Assembly: GCF_014873915.1 (NCBI RefSeq)
Contig: NZ_JADBEJ010000008.1
Coordinates: 992,001 to 1,056,000, forward strand
From: Amycolatopsis roodepoortensis
GTDB taxonomy: Bacteria > Actinomycetota > Actinomycetes > Mycobacteriales > Pseudonocardiaceae
Direction of reading: 5' to 3'
Length of the DNA stretch: 64,000 bases
How positions within the stretch are numbered: the first letter of the stretch is position 1; every line of letters starts with the position of its first letter. Both the position numbers and the translations under genes were made by a program. Under the pieces are notes generated by a model, which saw nothing but the letters and a program-made list of their open reading frames with translations, was not told the DNA's origin and made no database searches. Of the stretch, positions 1 through 7,383 are shown one piece after another.

Positions 1-24
1 GCGTTTAGCCCCCTAATCGCGATC
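1..24. repeat. Dispersed palindrome, copy 1
   Basis: Copy of the TTTAGC/GCTAAA palindrome at the window edge, with centre TTAGCCCCCTAA and a right arm ending AATCGCGATC. It lies just upstream of the first gene. The family is described under findings. Confidence 0.85.
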
Positions 25-79
25 TGATGCTGGAGGCGCGGGCGTGGCGGAAGGGGCCCTGTGCTGGAAGGATCGCGAG

Positions 80-847
80 GTGGCCACACCTCCCGGGCAG
101 GATCCGCAGCCCCTTCAGCAGCCGGACGCCCCGCCGGTGATCGTGTCGATTTCCGGATCCACGGACCCTGCGGGCAAACCGGTCCGGTCGGGCCGGCCTG
201 AGCCCCGCAGGCTCGTCGCGGCGGGATTGGCCACTCTGGCCATGCTGCTCGCCGCCCTGGGCTGCCTCTTCCCGTTCTTCAGCATCGAGCATCGGTTCTC
301 TTTCGATCGCAGCGACGCCGTCATGGTCGTGTTCATTCAAAGCGCGTGGGATACGAAGGTCCTTCAGCCCAACCAGCCTCCTTTCAGCGCACCGTCCACA
401 CCTGTCGGTATTCCGGTCCTGATCGCCGCGGCGATCCTTCTGGCGGCCGTGATCGTCAGTGCCCGTGCCTCCCGCCTGCGGCGCCCGGGCGCTTTGGACC
501 GATGGCTAACCACCATCGCGGCGGTGTTCCTCACCGGAGTCGTCGCGACTGCCGCCACCTTGAGTTTCGGGCGCACGATGGGCGAGTCCGTCGAGACGTC
601 GACGACAGTGGGCGCGGGTATGTGGGCCCTCTTCGCCGCGGTCGTGGCCGCGGCGGGCGCGGCCGTCATGAGCCACCGCGTTCAGGACGACGAGGTCCCA
701 GTGAGCGGCGACCCGAGCCTCGCGGACATGCCTACACCGAAGCACGGCATCTCCGTCGCGGTCCTCCCGCCGGAGCCTCAGCCGGAGAAGCCGGACTACT
801 CCGCTTTCGCGCCTCCACCGGATCCTGGCGCGAAAGAGCGCGATTAG
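80..847 (+). CDS. Hypothetical four-helix membrane protein
   Basis: Unrecognised integral membrane protein. From the GTG at 80 it has 255 residues: a Pro-rich cytosolic-looking N-terminus, hydrophobic segments near residues 45-67, 109-128, 142-163 and 178-198, and a Pro-rich hydrophilic C-terminus. A longer version from GTG 44 (267 residues) is possible; I prefer 80 because GAAGGA lies a good distance upstream. The stop codon TAG at 845-847 lies inside a dispersed palindrome, so the last residues (KERD) are partly coded by the repeat. No domain identifies a function. Confidence is high that it is coding and low on the start. Confidence 0.75.
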   Translation: MATPPGQDPQPLQQPDAPPVIVSISGSTDPAGKPVRSGRPEPRRLVAAGLATLAMLLAALGCLFPFFSIEHRFSFDRSDAVMVVFIQSAWDTKVLQPNQPPFSAPSTPVGIPVLIAAAILLAAVIVSARASRLRRPGALDRWLTTIAAVFLTGVVATAATLSFGRTMGESVETSTTVGAGMWALFAAVVAAAGAAVMSHRVQDDEVPVSGDPSLADMPTPKHGISVAVLPPEPQPEKPDYSAFAPPPDPGAKERD

Positions 848-863
848 CCCGCTAAACGCGCTC
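837..863. repeat. Dispersed palindrome that provides a stop codon
   Basis: GCGCGATTAGCCCGCTAAAC type copy. The TAG in its left arm is the stop codon of the upstream membrane protein gene. Confidence 0.85.
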
Positions 864-897
864 GCGGCCGCCGATACGGTGGGGGAGGAGGTGGCCG

Positions 898-1530
898 ATG
901 ACTTGGGCGGTGGTCTTTTTCGGAGCGGCGGTCCTCGTGGCTTTTACGCCAGGGGCGAACAACCTGCTCGGCATGCATCACGGCATGACGCAGGGGGCCT
1001 GGAAAGGGCTCGCCGGGCTGTTAGGCCGATTGGCCGCGTTCACGGTGCTCATCGCGGCCGTCGCCGCAGGGCTCGGGCAGCTCCTCGCGGCGTCGGAGCT
1101 TGCACTCACAGTGATCAAATGGGCGGGCGTCGCCTACCTGGTCTGGATCGGCGGGCGCCTGCTGTGGTCGACGTTCCGTGCCGGGGGAACCGCGCTGGTC
1201 CAGGCGCCGCGAGGCACTGAATCCGTACCCGCACTCCGGATCGCGAGGAAGGAATTCGTCGTCGCGATCACGAATCCGAAGGCGATCCTCATCTTCACGG
1301 CGTTCGTACCCCAGTTCATCGACGCAGCTCACGGCTCCTTTCCCGTTCAGATCGCGATTCTCGGCGCCGTCTACCTGCTCGCCGAGTTCGTGGCGGGCGC
1401 GACCTACATCGGGGCGGGCGCGCTCGTGAAGTCGCTCCGGCTGTCTCGCCGGGCGACTCGCAACGTCGACCGCGGCACCGGCGTCGTGCTTCTCGGCATG
1501 GCGGGCGCGCTCGCCACTTCGAGCTCCTGA
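898..1530 (+). CDS. LysE/RhtB family amino-acid exporter
   Basis: Predicted inner-membrane efflux protein of the LysE/RhtB superfamily, which exports amino acids or related small molecules. It has 210 residues, usual for the family. It starts with a hydrophobic helix followed by FTPGANNL, the conserved proline-glycine turn of LysE proteins, then about five more hydrophobic segments, including one near YLVWIGGRLLW. The start is ATG 898, with GGGGAGGAGG about 8 bp upstream. It is a single gene between two dispersed palindromes, so probably monocistronic. The substrate cannot be assigned from sequence. Confidence 0.88.
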   Translation: MTWAVVFFGAAVLVAFTPGANNLLGMHHGMTQGAWKGLAGLLGRLAAFTVLIAAVAAGLGQLLAASELALTVIKWAGVAYLVWIGGRLLWSTFRAGGTALVQAPRGTESVPALRIARKEFVVAITNPKAILIFTAFVPQFIDAAHGSFPVQIAILGAVYLLAEFVAGATYIGAGALVKSLRLSRRATRNVDRGTGVVLLGMAGALATSSS

Positions 1531-1537
1531 TCACGGT

Positions 1538-1562
1538 GCGTTTAGCCCCCTAATCGCGATCC
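1538..1562. repeat. Dispersed palindrome
   Basis: GCGTTTAGCC / CCTAATCGCGATCC copy, 8 bp after the lysE-type gene. Confidence 0.85.
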
Positions 1563-1837
1563 GGTGGCCGGAAAAGTGAGGCACGGTAAGGCGATCTGTC
1601 AAGATCCGCGAGCGAGAAGCGGCGGCCGATCAACCCCGCGGACCAACCTTCGTCCGGAAAACCCACACGCACTGCGGACACGCCCTGTGAAGCTGTTAGA
1701 GTCGGCGACACGCTTCGGGACGAGTGTGCCCCGAAGCGTTCCTGGCTTGTGCCAGAAAGCTGTGTGTTCCCGCCGGCCCCAGGCCGGCCAAGCCGATCGT
1801 CGGTAAGACAGCCGACGACGCCGAGGAGGTTCCCCGC
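1563..1837 (+). promoter_or_regulatory. secY leader with three consecutive stem-loops
   Basis: No convincing gene here. The stretch holds three perfect hairpins in series: 1711-1738 (9-bp stem CGCTTCGGG, 10-nt loop), 1742-1755 (5-bp stem CTGGC, loop TTGT) and 1772-1788 (7-bp stem GCCGGCC, loop CCA). A TTAGAGT at 1696-1702 could be a -10 element just before them. The arrangement suggests a structured 5' leader ahead of secY; its function (attenuation or feedback) is inferred. The secY ribosome binding site GAGGAGGT is at 1823-1830. Confidence 0.5.
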
Positions 1838-3145
1838 GTGCTCAGCGCCTTCCGCTCGGCTCTAGCGACGCCGGATCTACGTAAGAAGATCCTGTTCACG
1901 CTAGCCATCGTCGCGGTCTACCGAATCGGTGCCACCATCCCGGCCCCGGGCATCTCGTATTCCGCCGTGCAGCAATGCACGGAGACCGGGTCGCAGGAGG
2001 GCGTCTATCAGCTGCTGAACCTGTTCAGCGGCGGTGCACTGCTGCAGCTGTCGCTGTTCTCGACCGGCATCATGCCGTACATCACGGCGAGCATCATCGT
2101 CCAGCTCCTCACCGTGGTCATCCCGCGGTTCGAGGAGCTGAAGAAAGAAGGACAGGCCGGTCAGGGCAAGCTGACGCAGTACACCCGGTACCTGACGATC
2201 GCCCTCGCGGTCCTGCAGGCGACCGGTGTGGTGGCACTCGCCGACCGCAAGCAGCTCTTCCCGCAGTGCGACACCGCGATCATCCCGGACAACAGCGTCT
2301 ACACGCTGGCCATCATCGTCATCACGATGACCGCCGGTACCGCCGTCATGATGTGGCTGGGTGAGCTGATCACCGAGCGCGGCGTCGGCAACGGCATGTC
2401 CGTCCTCATCTTCCTGAACATCGCGGCCCGCATCCCGATCGAGGGTGGCAACATCCTCAGCAGCGCCGGCCCGGTGGTCTTCACCCTGATCTGTGTGTTC
2501 GGCCTGGTGATCATCGCCAGCGTCATCTTCGTCGAGCAGGGCCAGCGCCGGATCCCGGTGCAGTACGCCAAGCGCATGATCGGCCGCCGCATGTACGGCG
2601 GGACGTCGACCTACCTGCCGATCAAGGTGAACCAGGCCGGTGTCATCCCGGTCATCTTCGCCTCGTCGCTGCTCTACCTGCCGGACCTGATCAGCCGCCT
2701 CGTCGGCGACGCCAACAGCAACGCGGGCTGGCAGGTCTTCATCCAGAACTACATCGTCAACCAGTCCAGCTGGGCGCACGTCCTGCTGTACTTCGCGTTG
2801 ATCATCTTCTTCACGTACTTCTACATCACGATCACGTTCAACGTGGACGAGCGTGCGGAAGAAATGAAGAAGTTCGGTGGCTTCATCCCGGGTATCCGCC
2901 CGGGCCGACCCACCGCGGAGTACCTCAGCTACGTCCTCGGCCGGATCACCCTGCCGGGCTCGCTGTACCTGGGCATCATCGCGATCCTTCCGAACTTCTT
3001 CCTGTCCGTCACCGGCAGCGGGAACAACCAGAACTTCCCGTTCGGTGGCACGGCTGTGCTGATCATGGTCGGTGTCGGCCTCGACACCGTGAAGCAGATC
3101 GAAAGCCAGCTGATGCAACGTAACTACGAAGGGTTCTTGAAGTGA
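1838..3145 (+). CDS. secY: Preprotein translocase subunit SecY
   Basis: Central channel subunit of the SecYEG translocon, which moves unfolded proteins across or into the cytoplasmic membrane with SecA or the ribosome. 435 residues and about ten transmembrane helices, the family norm. It opens MLSAFRSALATPDLRKKI and has the conserved IPAPGI segment after helix 1, the plug/helix-2 region NLFSGGAL and the cytosolic loop FGGFIPGIRPG. The GTG start at 1838 follows GAGGAGGT at 1823-1830; reading from 1724 would add a non-conserved N-terminus. The stop overlaps the adk start by 4 bp, so secY-adk-map are translationally coupled. rplO is not immediately upstream, and the gene has its own structured leader. 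Confidence 0.97.
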   Translation: MLSAFRSALATPDLRKKILFTLAIVAVYRIGATIPAPGISYSAVQQCTETGSQEGVYQLLNLFSGGALLQLSLFSTGIMPYITASIIVQLLTVVIPRFEELKKEGQAGQGKLTQYTRYLTIALAVLQATGVVALADRKQLFPQCDTAIIPDNSVYTLAIIVITMTAGTAVMMWLGELITERGVGNGMSVLIFLNIAARIPIEGGNILSSAGPVVFTLICVFGLVIIASVIFVEQGQRRIPVQYAKRMIGRRMYGGTSTYLPIKVNQAGVIPVIFASSLLYLPDLISRLVGDANSNAGWQVFIQNYIVNQSSWAHVLLYFALIIFFTYFYITITFNVDERAEEMKKFGGFIPGIRPGRPTAEYLSYVLGRITLPGSLYLGIIAILPNFFLSVTGSGNNQNFPFGGTAVLIMVGVGLDTVKQIESQLMQRNYEGFLK

Positions 3146-3696
3146 CGCGCCTGGTTCTCGTTGGCCCTCCTGGCGCGGGCAAAGGTACTCAGGCGGTAGC
3201 ACTGTCGGAGAAGCTCCGGATCCCGCACATCTCGACCGGCGATCTGTTCCGCGCCCACGTGGGCGAGCAGACGCCGCTGGGCCAGGAAGCCAAGCGCTAC
3301 CTGGACTCCGGTGAACTCGTGCCCGACTCGGTCACGAACGAGATGGTGCGCGAGCGCCTCGCCGAACCCGACGCCAAGGTCGGTTTCCTGCTCGACGGGT
3401 TCCCCCGCAACACTAAGCAGGCCGACGTCCTCGGTGAGATCCTCGGCGAGGTCGACACCAAGCTCAACGCGGTCATCCAGCTCCAGGTCTCGGAAGACGT
3501 CGTCGTCGATCGGCTGCTGTCGCGCGGCCGTTCGGACGACACCGAAGAGGTCATCCGCCGCCGTCAGCAGATCTACGTGTCCGAGACCGCTCCGCTGCTC
3601 GAGTACTACGCGGACATCCTGGTCACGGTCGACGGCGTCGGCACGGTCGACGAGATCTCCGCCCGCGTGCTGGAAGCGCTGCGCGACCGCACGTGA
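3142..3696 (+). CDS. adk: Adenylate kinase
   Basis: Cytosolic nucleoside monophosphate kinase (AMP + ATP to 2 ADP). 184 residues: the short-lid form usual in Actinobacteria, without the zinc-binding LID insertion. The P-loop GPPGAGKGTQ is at residues 8-17, followed by STGDLFR (AMP binding) and LLDGFPRN. GTG start in a GTGA overlap with the secY stop. The adk stop overlaps the first candidate start of map in the same way. Confidence 0.97.
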   Translation: MTRLVLVGPPGAGKGTQAVALSEKLRIPHISTGDLFRAHVGEQTPLGQEAKRYLDSGELVPDSVTNEMVRERLAEPDAKVGFLLDGFPRNTKQADVLGEILGEVDTKLNAVIQLQVSEDVVVDRLLSRGRSDDTEEVIRRRQQIYVSETAPLLEYYADILVTVDGVGTVDEISARVLEALRDRT

Positions 3697-4517
3697 ATCT
3701 CGGAGGACTGCGTGTACTGCAACGGCTTCGTCGTGGGCGCATGATCGAAATCAAGACCCCTGGCGAGCTCCAGGCGATGCGGGCCGCCGGACTGGTCGTC
3801 TGGCGCACCCTCACCGCGGTGCGTGAGCTTGCCAAGCCGGGGGTGACCACGGCCGACCTCGACGAGCTCGCCGAGCAGACGATCCGTGACGCCGGCGCGG
3901 TGCCCTCGTTCAAGGGGTACCACGGCTTTCCGGCGTCGATCTGCGCTTCGGTGAACGAGCAGATCGTGCACGGCATCCCGTCGAAGACGCAGGTCCTGAA
4001 CGACGGCGACATCATCTCGGTGGACTGCGGTGCCATCCTCGACGGCTGGCACGGCGACTCGGCGGTCACCCTCGCGATCGGCGAGGTGTCGAAGGCGGAT
4101 CTCGCGCTCTCGGCTGCCACCGAGGCGGCGATGTGGGCGGGGATCGCCGCCGTGTCGTCGGGTGGCAGGCTCACGGACATCTCGCACGCGGTGCAGACCG
4201 CGGCCGAGAAGGCGAGCCGGGAAGACGGCATCGAGTACGGGATGATCGTCGAGTACGGCGGCCACGGCATCGGGCGCCAGATGCACATGGACCCGTTCCT
4301 GCCGAACCTGGGCAAACCGGGCAAGGGCCCGCGGCTCAAGACCGGGATGGCGCTCGCGATCGAGCCTATGCTGACCGGTGGCGGCGGGGAGACCGTCGAG
4401 CTCGAGGACGGCTGGACCGTCGTGACCGCCGACGGCTCGCGGGCCGCGCACTGGGAGCACACCGTCGCGATCACCGACGACGGCCCGTGGGTGCTCACCG
4501 CCCCCGAAGACTCCTGA
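3693..4517 (+). CDS. map: Methionine aminopeptidase, type I
   Basis: Dinuclear metalloenzyme that removes the initiator methionine from nascent proteins. The pita-bread fold ligands are visible: VDCGAILDGWHGDSA (two Asp), GGHGIGRQMH (His), LAIEPML (Glu) and HWEHTVAI (Glu). GYHGFPASICASVNE is the conserved substrate-pocket strand. Start is uncertain: GTG 3693 overlaps the adk stop by 4 bp, and the extra residues VLQRLRRGRM resemble the N-terminus I recall for mycobacterial homologues; ATG 3741 would give a 258-residue protein. Last gene of the secY-adk-map unit, which is followed by a palindrome cluster. Confidence 0.95.
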   Translation: MNLGGLRVLQRLRRGRMIEIKTPGELQAMRAAGLVVWRTLTAVRELAKPGVTTADLDELAEQTIRDAGAVPSFKGYHGFPASICASVNEQIVHGIPSKTQVLNDGDIISVDCGAILDGWHGDSAVTLAIGEVSKADLALSAATEAAMWAGIAAVSSGGRLTDISHAVQTAAEKASREDGIEYGMIVEYGGHGIGRQMHMDPFLPNLGKPGKGPRLKTGMALAIEPMLTGGGGETVELEDGWTVVTADGSRAAHWEHTVAITDDGPWVLTAPEDS

Positions 4518-4536
4518 CCTCGCCCTTCGCCGTCCG

Positions 4537-4667
4537 GATCGCGTTTAGCCCGCTAAACGCACGTGTGCCCGGACCGCGTTTAGCCTGCTAAACGCACGTG
4601 TGCCCGGACCGCGTTTAGCCTGCTAAAGGCGCACGGGTCTCCGGAGCGCGATTAGCCCGCTAAACGC
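4537..4667. repeat. Cluster of four dispersed palindromes, 35-37 bp apart
   Basis: Copies at 4537-4561, 4576-4595, 4611-4630 and 4646-4667. The second and third share the centre TTAGCCTGCTAA and an identical linker, CACGTGTGCCCGGACC, so they are a local tandem duplication with 35-bp period. The fourth has the GCGATTAGCC arm variant. Confidence 0.85.
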
Positions 4668-4777
4668 AAGTGCGTCCGCTGGTCGGTGGAGCGCCCCGGC
4701 CCGCCAGTGAGGCGCCCGCCCGCTGCCTCCATCGGGTGCACCTCGCCCGCCGGTCGCCCCAGGTCGCGGGCCCACCG

Positions 4778-4802
4778 GATCGCGATTAGCCCGCTAAACG
4801 CA
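4778..4802. repeat. Dispersed palindrome
   Basis: GGATCGCGATTAGCC / GCTAAACGCA copy between map and infA. Confidence 0.85.
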
Positions 4803-5061
4803 GGTCGGCGAGGGCGTACGATGGTGGAGGCCAGATCAGGCGGGCTCGAGGGGTCACCTAACACAGTCACCCCCGTTTGGGGCTCGCGACACGGGTTGCG
4901 TACACTGTCAAGTCGGTGTACTCATCGCGCCCGGATCCTGCGTGCTCGTGAACTCTCGCGAACGGACATTGGACCCGGGCAGGAGTGTGCCGATGCACCA
5001 CCCAGCCAAGCACTCAAGCTTTGACTGATCACACAGTGTAGCGACAGGAAATGCGGAGGAC
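4803..5061 (+). promoter_or_regulatory. Promoter and leader region of infA operon
   Basis: A TACACT hexamer at 4901-4906 with TTGGGG at 4877-4882 (18-bp spacer) is the best sigma-70-type promoter candidate. It would give a leader of about 150 nt. The infA ribosome binding site GGAGGA is at 5055-5060. The rest of the 4518-5061 gap holds the five palindromes listed separately and no supported gene. Confidence 0.45.
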
Positions 5062-5283
5062 ATGGGCAAGAAAGACGGGGCCATCGAGGTCGAAGGCCGC
5101 GTAGTCGAGCCGCTCCCCAACGCGATGTTCCGCGTCGAGTTGGAGAACGGCCACAAGGTCCTTGCACACATCAGCGGCAAGATGCGGCAGCACTACATCC
5201 GCATCCTGCCCGAGGACAGGGTTGTCGTGGAGCTCTCGCCCTACGACTTGTCACGTGGTCGCATCGTCTACCGCTACAAGTGA
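5062..5283 (+). CDS. infA: Translation initiation factor IF-1
   Basis: 73-residue single OB-fold protein that binds the 30S A site during initiation. The sequence is near-invariant in Actinobacteria (MGKKDGAIEVEGRVVEPL, HVLAH-type core LAHISGKMRQHYIRI, ending GRIVYRYK). ATG start preceded by GGAGGA at 5055-5060. First gene of infA-rpmJ-rpsM-rpsK-rpsD-rpoA-rplQ. Confidence 0.98.
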   Translation: MGKKDGAIEVEGRVVEPLPNAMFRVELENGHKVLAHISGKMRQHYIRILPEDRVVVELSPYDLSRGRIVYRYK

Positions 5284-5319
5284 TCACGACGAGTTAGCAC
5301 AAGCAGGAGAGCAGGAGAC

Positions 5320-5433
5320 GTGAAGGTCCAGCCGAGCGTCAAGAAGATCTGCGACAAGTGCAAGGTGATCCGCCGTCACGGCCGGATCATGGTGATCTGC
5401 GAAAACCTGCGGCACAAGCAGCGGCAGGGCTGA
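5320..5433 (+). CDS. rpmJ: 50S ribosomal protein L36 (zinc-ribbon form)
   Basis: 37-residue protein, MKVQPSVKKICDKCKVIRRH then RIMVICENLRHKQRQG. The Cys-x2-Cys, Cys and His (Cys11, Cys14, Cys27, His32) are the zinc ligands of the C+ form of L36, which binds 23S rRNA. GTG start with GCAGGAGA immediately upstream. It lies 36 bp after infA. Confidence 0.96.
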   Translation: MKVQPSVKKICDKCKVIRRHGRIMVICENLRHKQRQG

Positions 5434-5486
5434 TCACTCGCACTCGTACAGAGTGGATTGACGGCTACACAATCTCCCCGCACCTG

Positions 5487-5508
5487 CCGGGCCGTGCGAA
5501 CGGCCCGG
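5487..5508 (+). promoter_or_regulatory. GNRA-capped hairpin between rpmJ and rpsM
   Basis: Perfect 9-bp stem CCGGGCCGT / ACGGCCCGG closed by a GCGA tetraloop. It sits in the 205-bp gap between rpmJ and rpsM and has no T-tract after it, so it is more likely a processing or regulatory element than a plain intrinsic terminator. Confidence 0.5.
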
Positions 5509-5638
5509 TTCACCCTCGGACTTCAGGCCGAGGCCGGGACACCCGAAGCGCAAGCAGAGGGCACGACAGGCGAGTCGGTCCCGGGACCGGACGGGGAGCA
5601 GACCTGAAGATGAATTCTATGAAGGAGCATCAACGCCA

Positions 5639-6019
5639 ATGGCACGACTCGCTGGCGTAGACCTCCCCCGCGAAAAGCGGTTGGAGATCGCGCTGACCTA
5701 CATCTACGGCATCGGCCGTACCCGCTCGAAGCAGCTCATCGCGGCTGCCGAGCTCAACGCGGACACTCGCGTCAAGGATCTGAGCGATGACGACCTCGCC
5801 AAGCTGCGGGTCTACATCGAGGAGAACTTCAAGGTCGAGGGTGACCTTCGCCGCGAGGTGAACGCCGACATCCGTCGGAAGATCGAGATCGGGTGCTACG
5901 AGGGCCTTCGCTGGCGTCGCGGACTTCCCGTCCGTGGTCAGCGCACCAAGACGAACGCCCGCACCCGTAAGGGTCCGAAGAAGACGGTCGCCGGCAAGAA
6001 GAAGGCTGGCAAGAAGTGA
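5639..6019 (+). CDS. rpsM: 30S ribosomal protein S13
   Basis: 126-residue S13 of the small-subunit head, contacting 16S rRNA, L5 and tRNA. Conserved start MARLAGVDLPREKR, helix-two-turn-helix YIYGIGRTRSKQL, GLRWRRGLPVRGQRTKTNART, and a Lys-rich tail ending KKKAGKK. ATG start preceded by GAAGGAG at 5620-5626. Its stop overlaps the start of a small unrecognised ORF by 4 bp. Confidence 0.98.
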   Translation: MARLAGVDLPREKRLEIALTYIYGIGRTRSKQLIAAAELNADTRVKDLSDDDLAKLRVYIEENFKVEGDLRREVNADIRRKIEIGCYEGLRWRRGLPVRGQRTKTNARTRKGPKKTVAGKKKAGKK

Positions 6020-6201
6020 GCGTCCAGGGCAAGAAGGTCGTGCGTATGGGCGGCGTCCACCGCCGCGGCTCGGCTTGTGTCTCGCCCAAGGCGCTCTACG
6101 CCCGCCCGATGGCGCTCCGCAACCTGTACACCGACGCCGGTTCGATCATCCGGCGCGGCCAGGCCGAAGCGGTCGCCGCTCACCAAGAGAACGCGCGCTA
6201 A
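6016..6201 (+). CDS. Small basic protein coupled to rpsM, function unknown
   Basis: 61-residue ORF in the 200-bp gap between rpsM and rpsK, where most bacteria have no gene. Its GTG start overlaps the rpsM stop by 4 bp (GTGA), codons are strongly G/C-ending, and the rpsK ribosome binding site follows its TAA. The product is very basic (11 Lys/Arg against 3 acidic residues), begins MSVQGKKVVRMGGVHRRG and contains one Cys. Charge, size and position suggest an RNA- or ribosome-binding protein, but I recognise no family. The weaker alternative is a chance ORF in a GC-rich spacer. Confidence 0.55.
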   Translation: MSVQGKKVVRMGGVHRRGSACVSPKALYARPMALRNLYTDAGSIIRRGQAEAVAAHQENAR

Positions 6202-6219
6202 CAGGAGAACCCTCAGAAC

Positions 6220-6627
6220 ATGCCACCGAAGTCTCGTACTGCGGCGGGGGCCAAGAAGGTCCGCCGCAAGGAAAAGAAGAATGTCGCGCACGGTCACGCG
6301 CACATCAAGAGCACCTTCAACAACACCATCGTCTCGATCACGGACCCGACCGGTGCCGTGATCGCGTGGGCGTCGAGTGGTCACGTGGGCTTCAAGGGCT
6401 CGCGTAAGTCCACCCCGTTCGCCGCGCAGATGGCCGCCGAGAACGCCGCCCGCAAGGCTGCCGAGCACGGCATGAAGAAGGTCGACGTCTTCGTGAAGGG
6501 CCCGGGTTCGGGTCGCGAGACGGCGATCCGCTCGCTGCAGGCGGCCGGCCTCGAGGTCGGCACCATCCAGGACGTGACCCCGCAGCCTCACAACGGCTGC
6601 CGCCCGCCCAAGCGGCGCCGGGTCTGA
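6220..6627 (+). CDS. rpsK: 30S ribosomal protein S11
   Basis: 135-residue S11 of the 30S platform, which lines the mRNA exit path with S7. Conserved HAHIKSTFNNTIVSITD, WASSGHVGFKGSRKSTPFAA, GPGSGRETAIRSLQ and C-terminal PHNGCRPPKRRRV. ATG start with AGGAGAA about 8 bp upstream. 23 bp before rpsD. Confidence 0.98.
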   Translation: MPPKSRTAAGAKKVRRKEKKNVAHGHAHIKSTFNNTIVSITDPTGAVIAWASSGHVGFKGSRKSTPFAAQMAAENAARKAAEHGMKKVDVFVKGPGSGRETAIRSLQAAGLEVGTIQDVTPQPHNGCRPPKRRRV

Positions 6628-6650
6628 GGAACGGGGAGGAGTAAGAAGAA

Positions 6651-7256
6651 ATGGCTCGTTACACCGGCCCCGCGACGCGTATTTCGCGTCGCCTCAAGGT
6701 TGACCTCATCGGCGGCGACCAGGCTTTCGAGCGTCGCCCCTACCCGCCGGGCCAGCACGGCCGCGGGCGCATCAAGGAGTCCGAGTACCTCCTGCAGTCG
6801 CAGGAGAAGCAGAAGGCTCGCTACACCTACGGCGTTCTCGAGCGTCAGTTCGTCCGGTACTACAAGGAAGCCGTCCGGCGTCCGGGTAAGACCGGTGAGA
6901 ACCTGCTGCAGATCCTCGAGTCCCGGCTGGACAACGTGATCTACCGCGCCGGCATCGCCCGCACCCGCCGTCAGGCGCGTCAGCTGGTGAGCCACGGCCA
7001 CTTCCTGGTCAACGGCGTCAAGGTCAACGTCCCGTCCTACCAGGTCACGAAGTGGGACATCATCGACGTGCGGCCGAAGTCGTTCGCGATGCTGCCCTTC
7101 GTCGCGGCCAAGGAGTCCTTCGGCGAGCGTCCCGTTCCCGCGTGGCTCCAGGTCGTTCCGTCCAACCTCCGCGTGCTGGTCCACCAGCTCCCGGAGCGCG
7201 CTCAGATCGACGTTCCGGTTCAGGAACAGCTGATCGTCGAGCTCTACTCGAAGTGA
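6651..7256 (+). CDS. rpsD: 30S ribosomal protein S4
   Basis: 201-residue primary 16S rRNA-binding protein that nucleates 30S assembly. MARYTGPATRISRRLKVDL start, YPPGQHGRG, then the S4 RNA-binding domain LESRLDNVIYRAGIARTR with RQLVSHGHFLVNGVKVN. No zinc-ligand cysteines are present (C- form). ATG start after GGGGAGGAG. Confidence 0.98.
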   Translation: MARYTGPATRISRRLKVDLIGGDQAFERRPYPPGQHGRGRIKESEYLLQSQEKQKARYTYGVLERQFVRYYKEAVRRPGKTGENLLQILESRLDNVIYRAGIARTRRQARQLVSHGHFLVNGVKVNVPSYQVTKWDIIDVRPKSFAMLPFVAAKESFGERPVPAWLQVVPSNLRVLVHQLPERAQIDVPVQEQLIVELYSK

Positions 7257-7383
7257 TCCACCATCGGGCCGGGGTTTCCCCGGCCCGATGTGGGCACGGG
7301 CGGCGGCGCCCGGAGTGCGCCGCCGCTTCGCCATCCCTTTCGGTGTCATATGGCGGGCGCCGTTTGGAAAGGAATTAGGAAAG

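Noticed and set aside
1564..1806. Small ORF of 80 codons before secY
   Set aside because: Composition is not protein-like; it overlaps the structured leader and lacks a ribosome binding site.
4537..4802. Palindromes as transcription terminators
   Set aside because: They lack T-tracts, also occur inside coding sequences and upstream of genes, and true terminators (27654, 27709, 30713, 41888) have other sequences.
4686..5024. ORF of 112 codons before infA
   Set aside because: Runs through a palindrome and the promoter region, with no coding signature.
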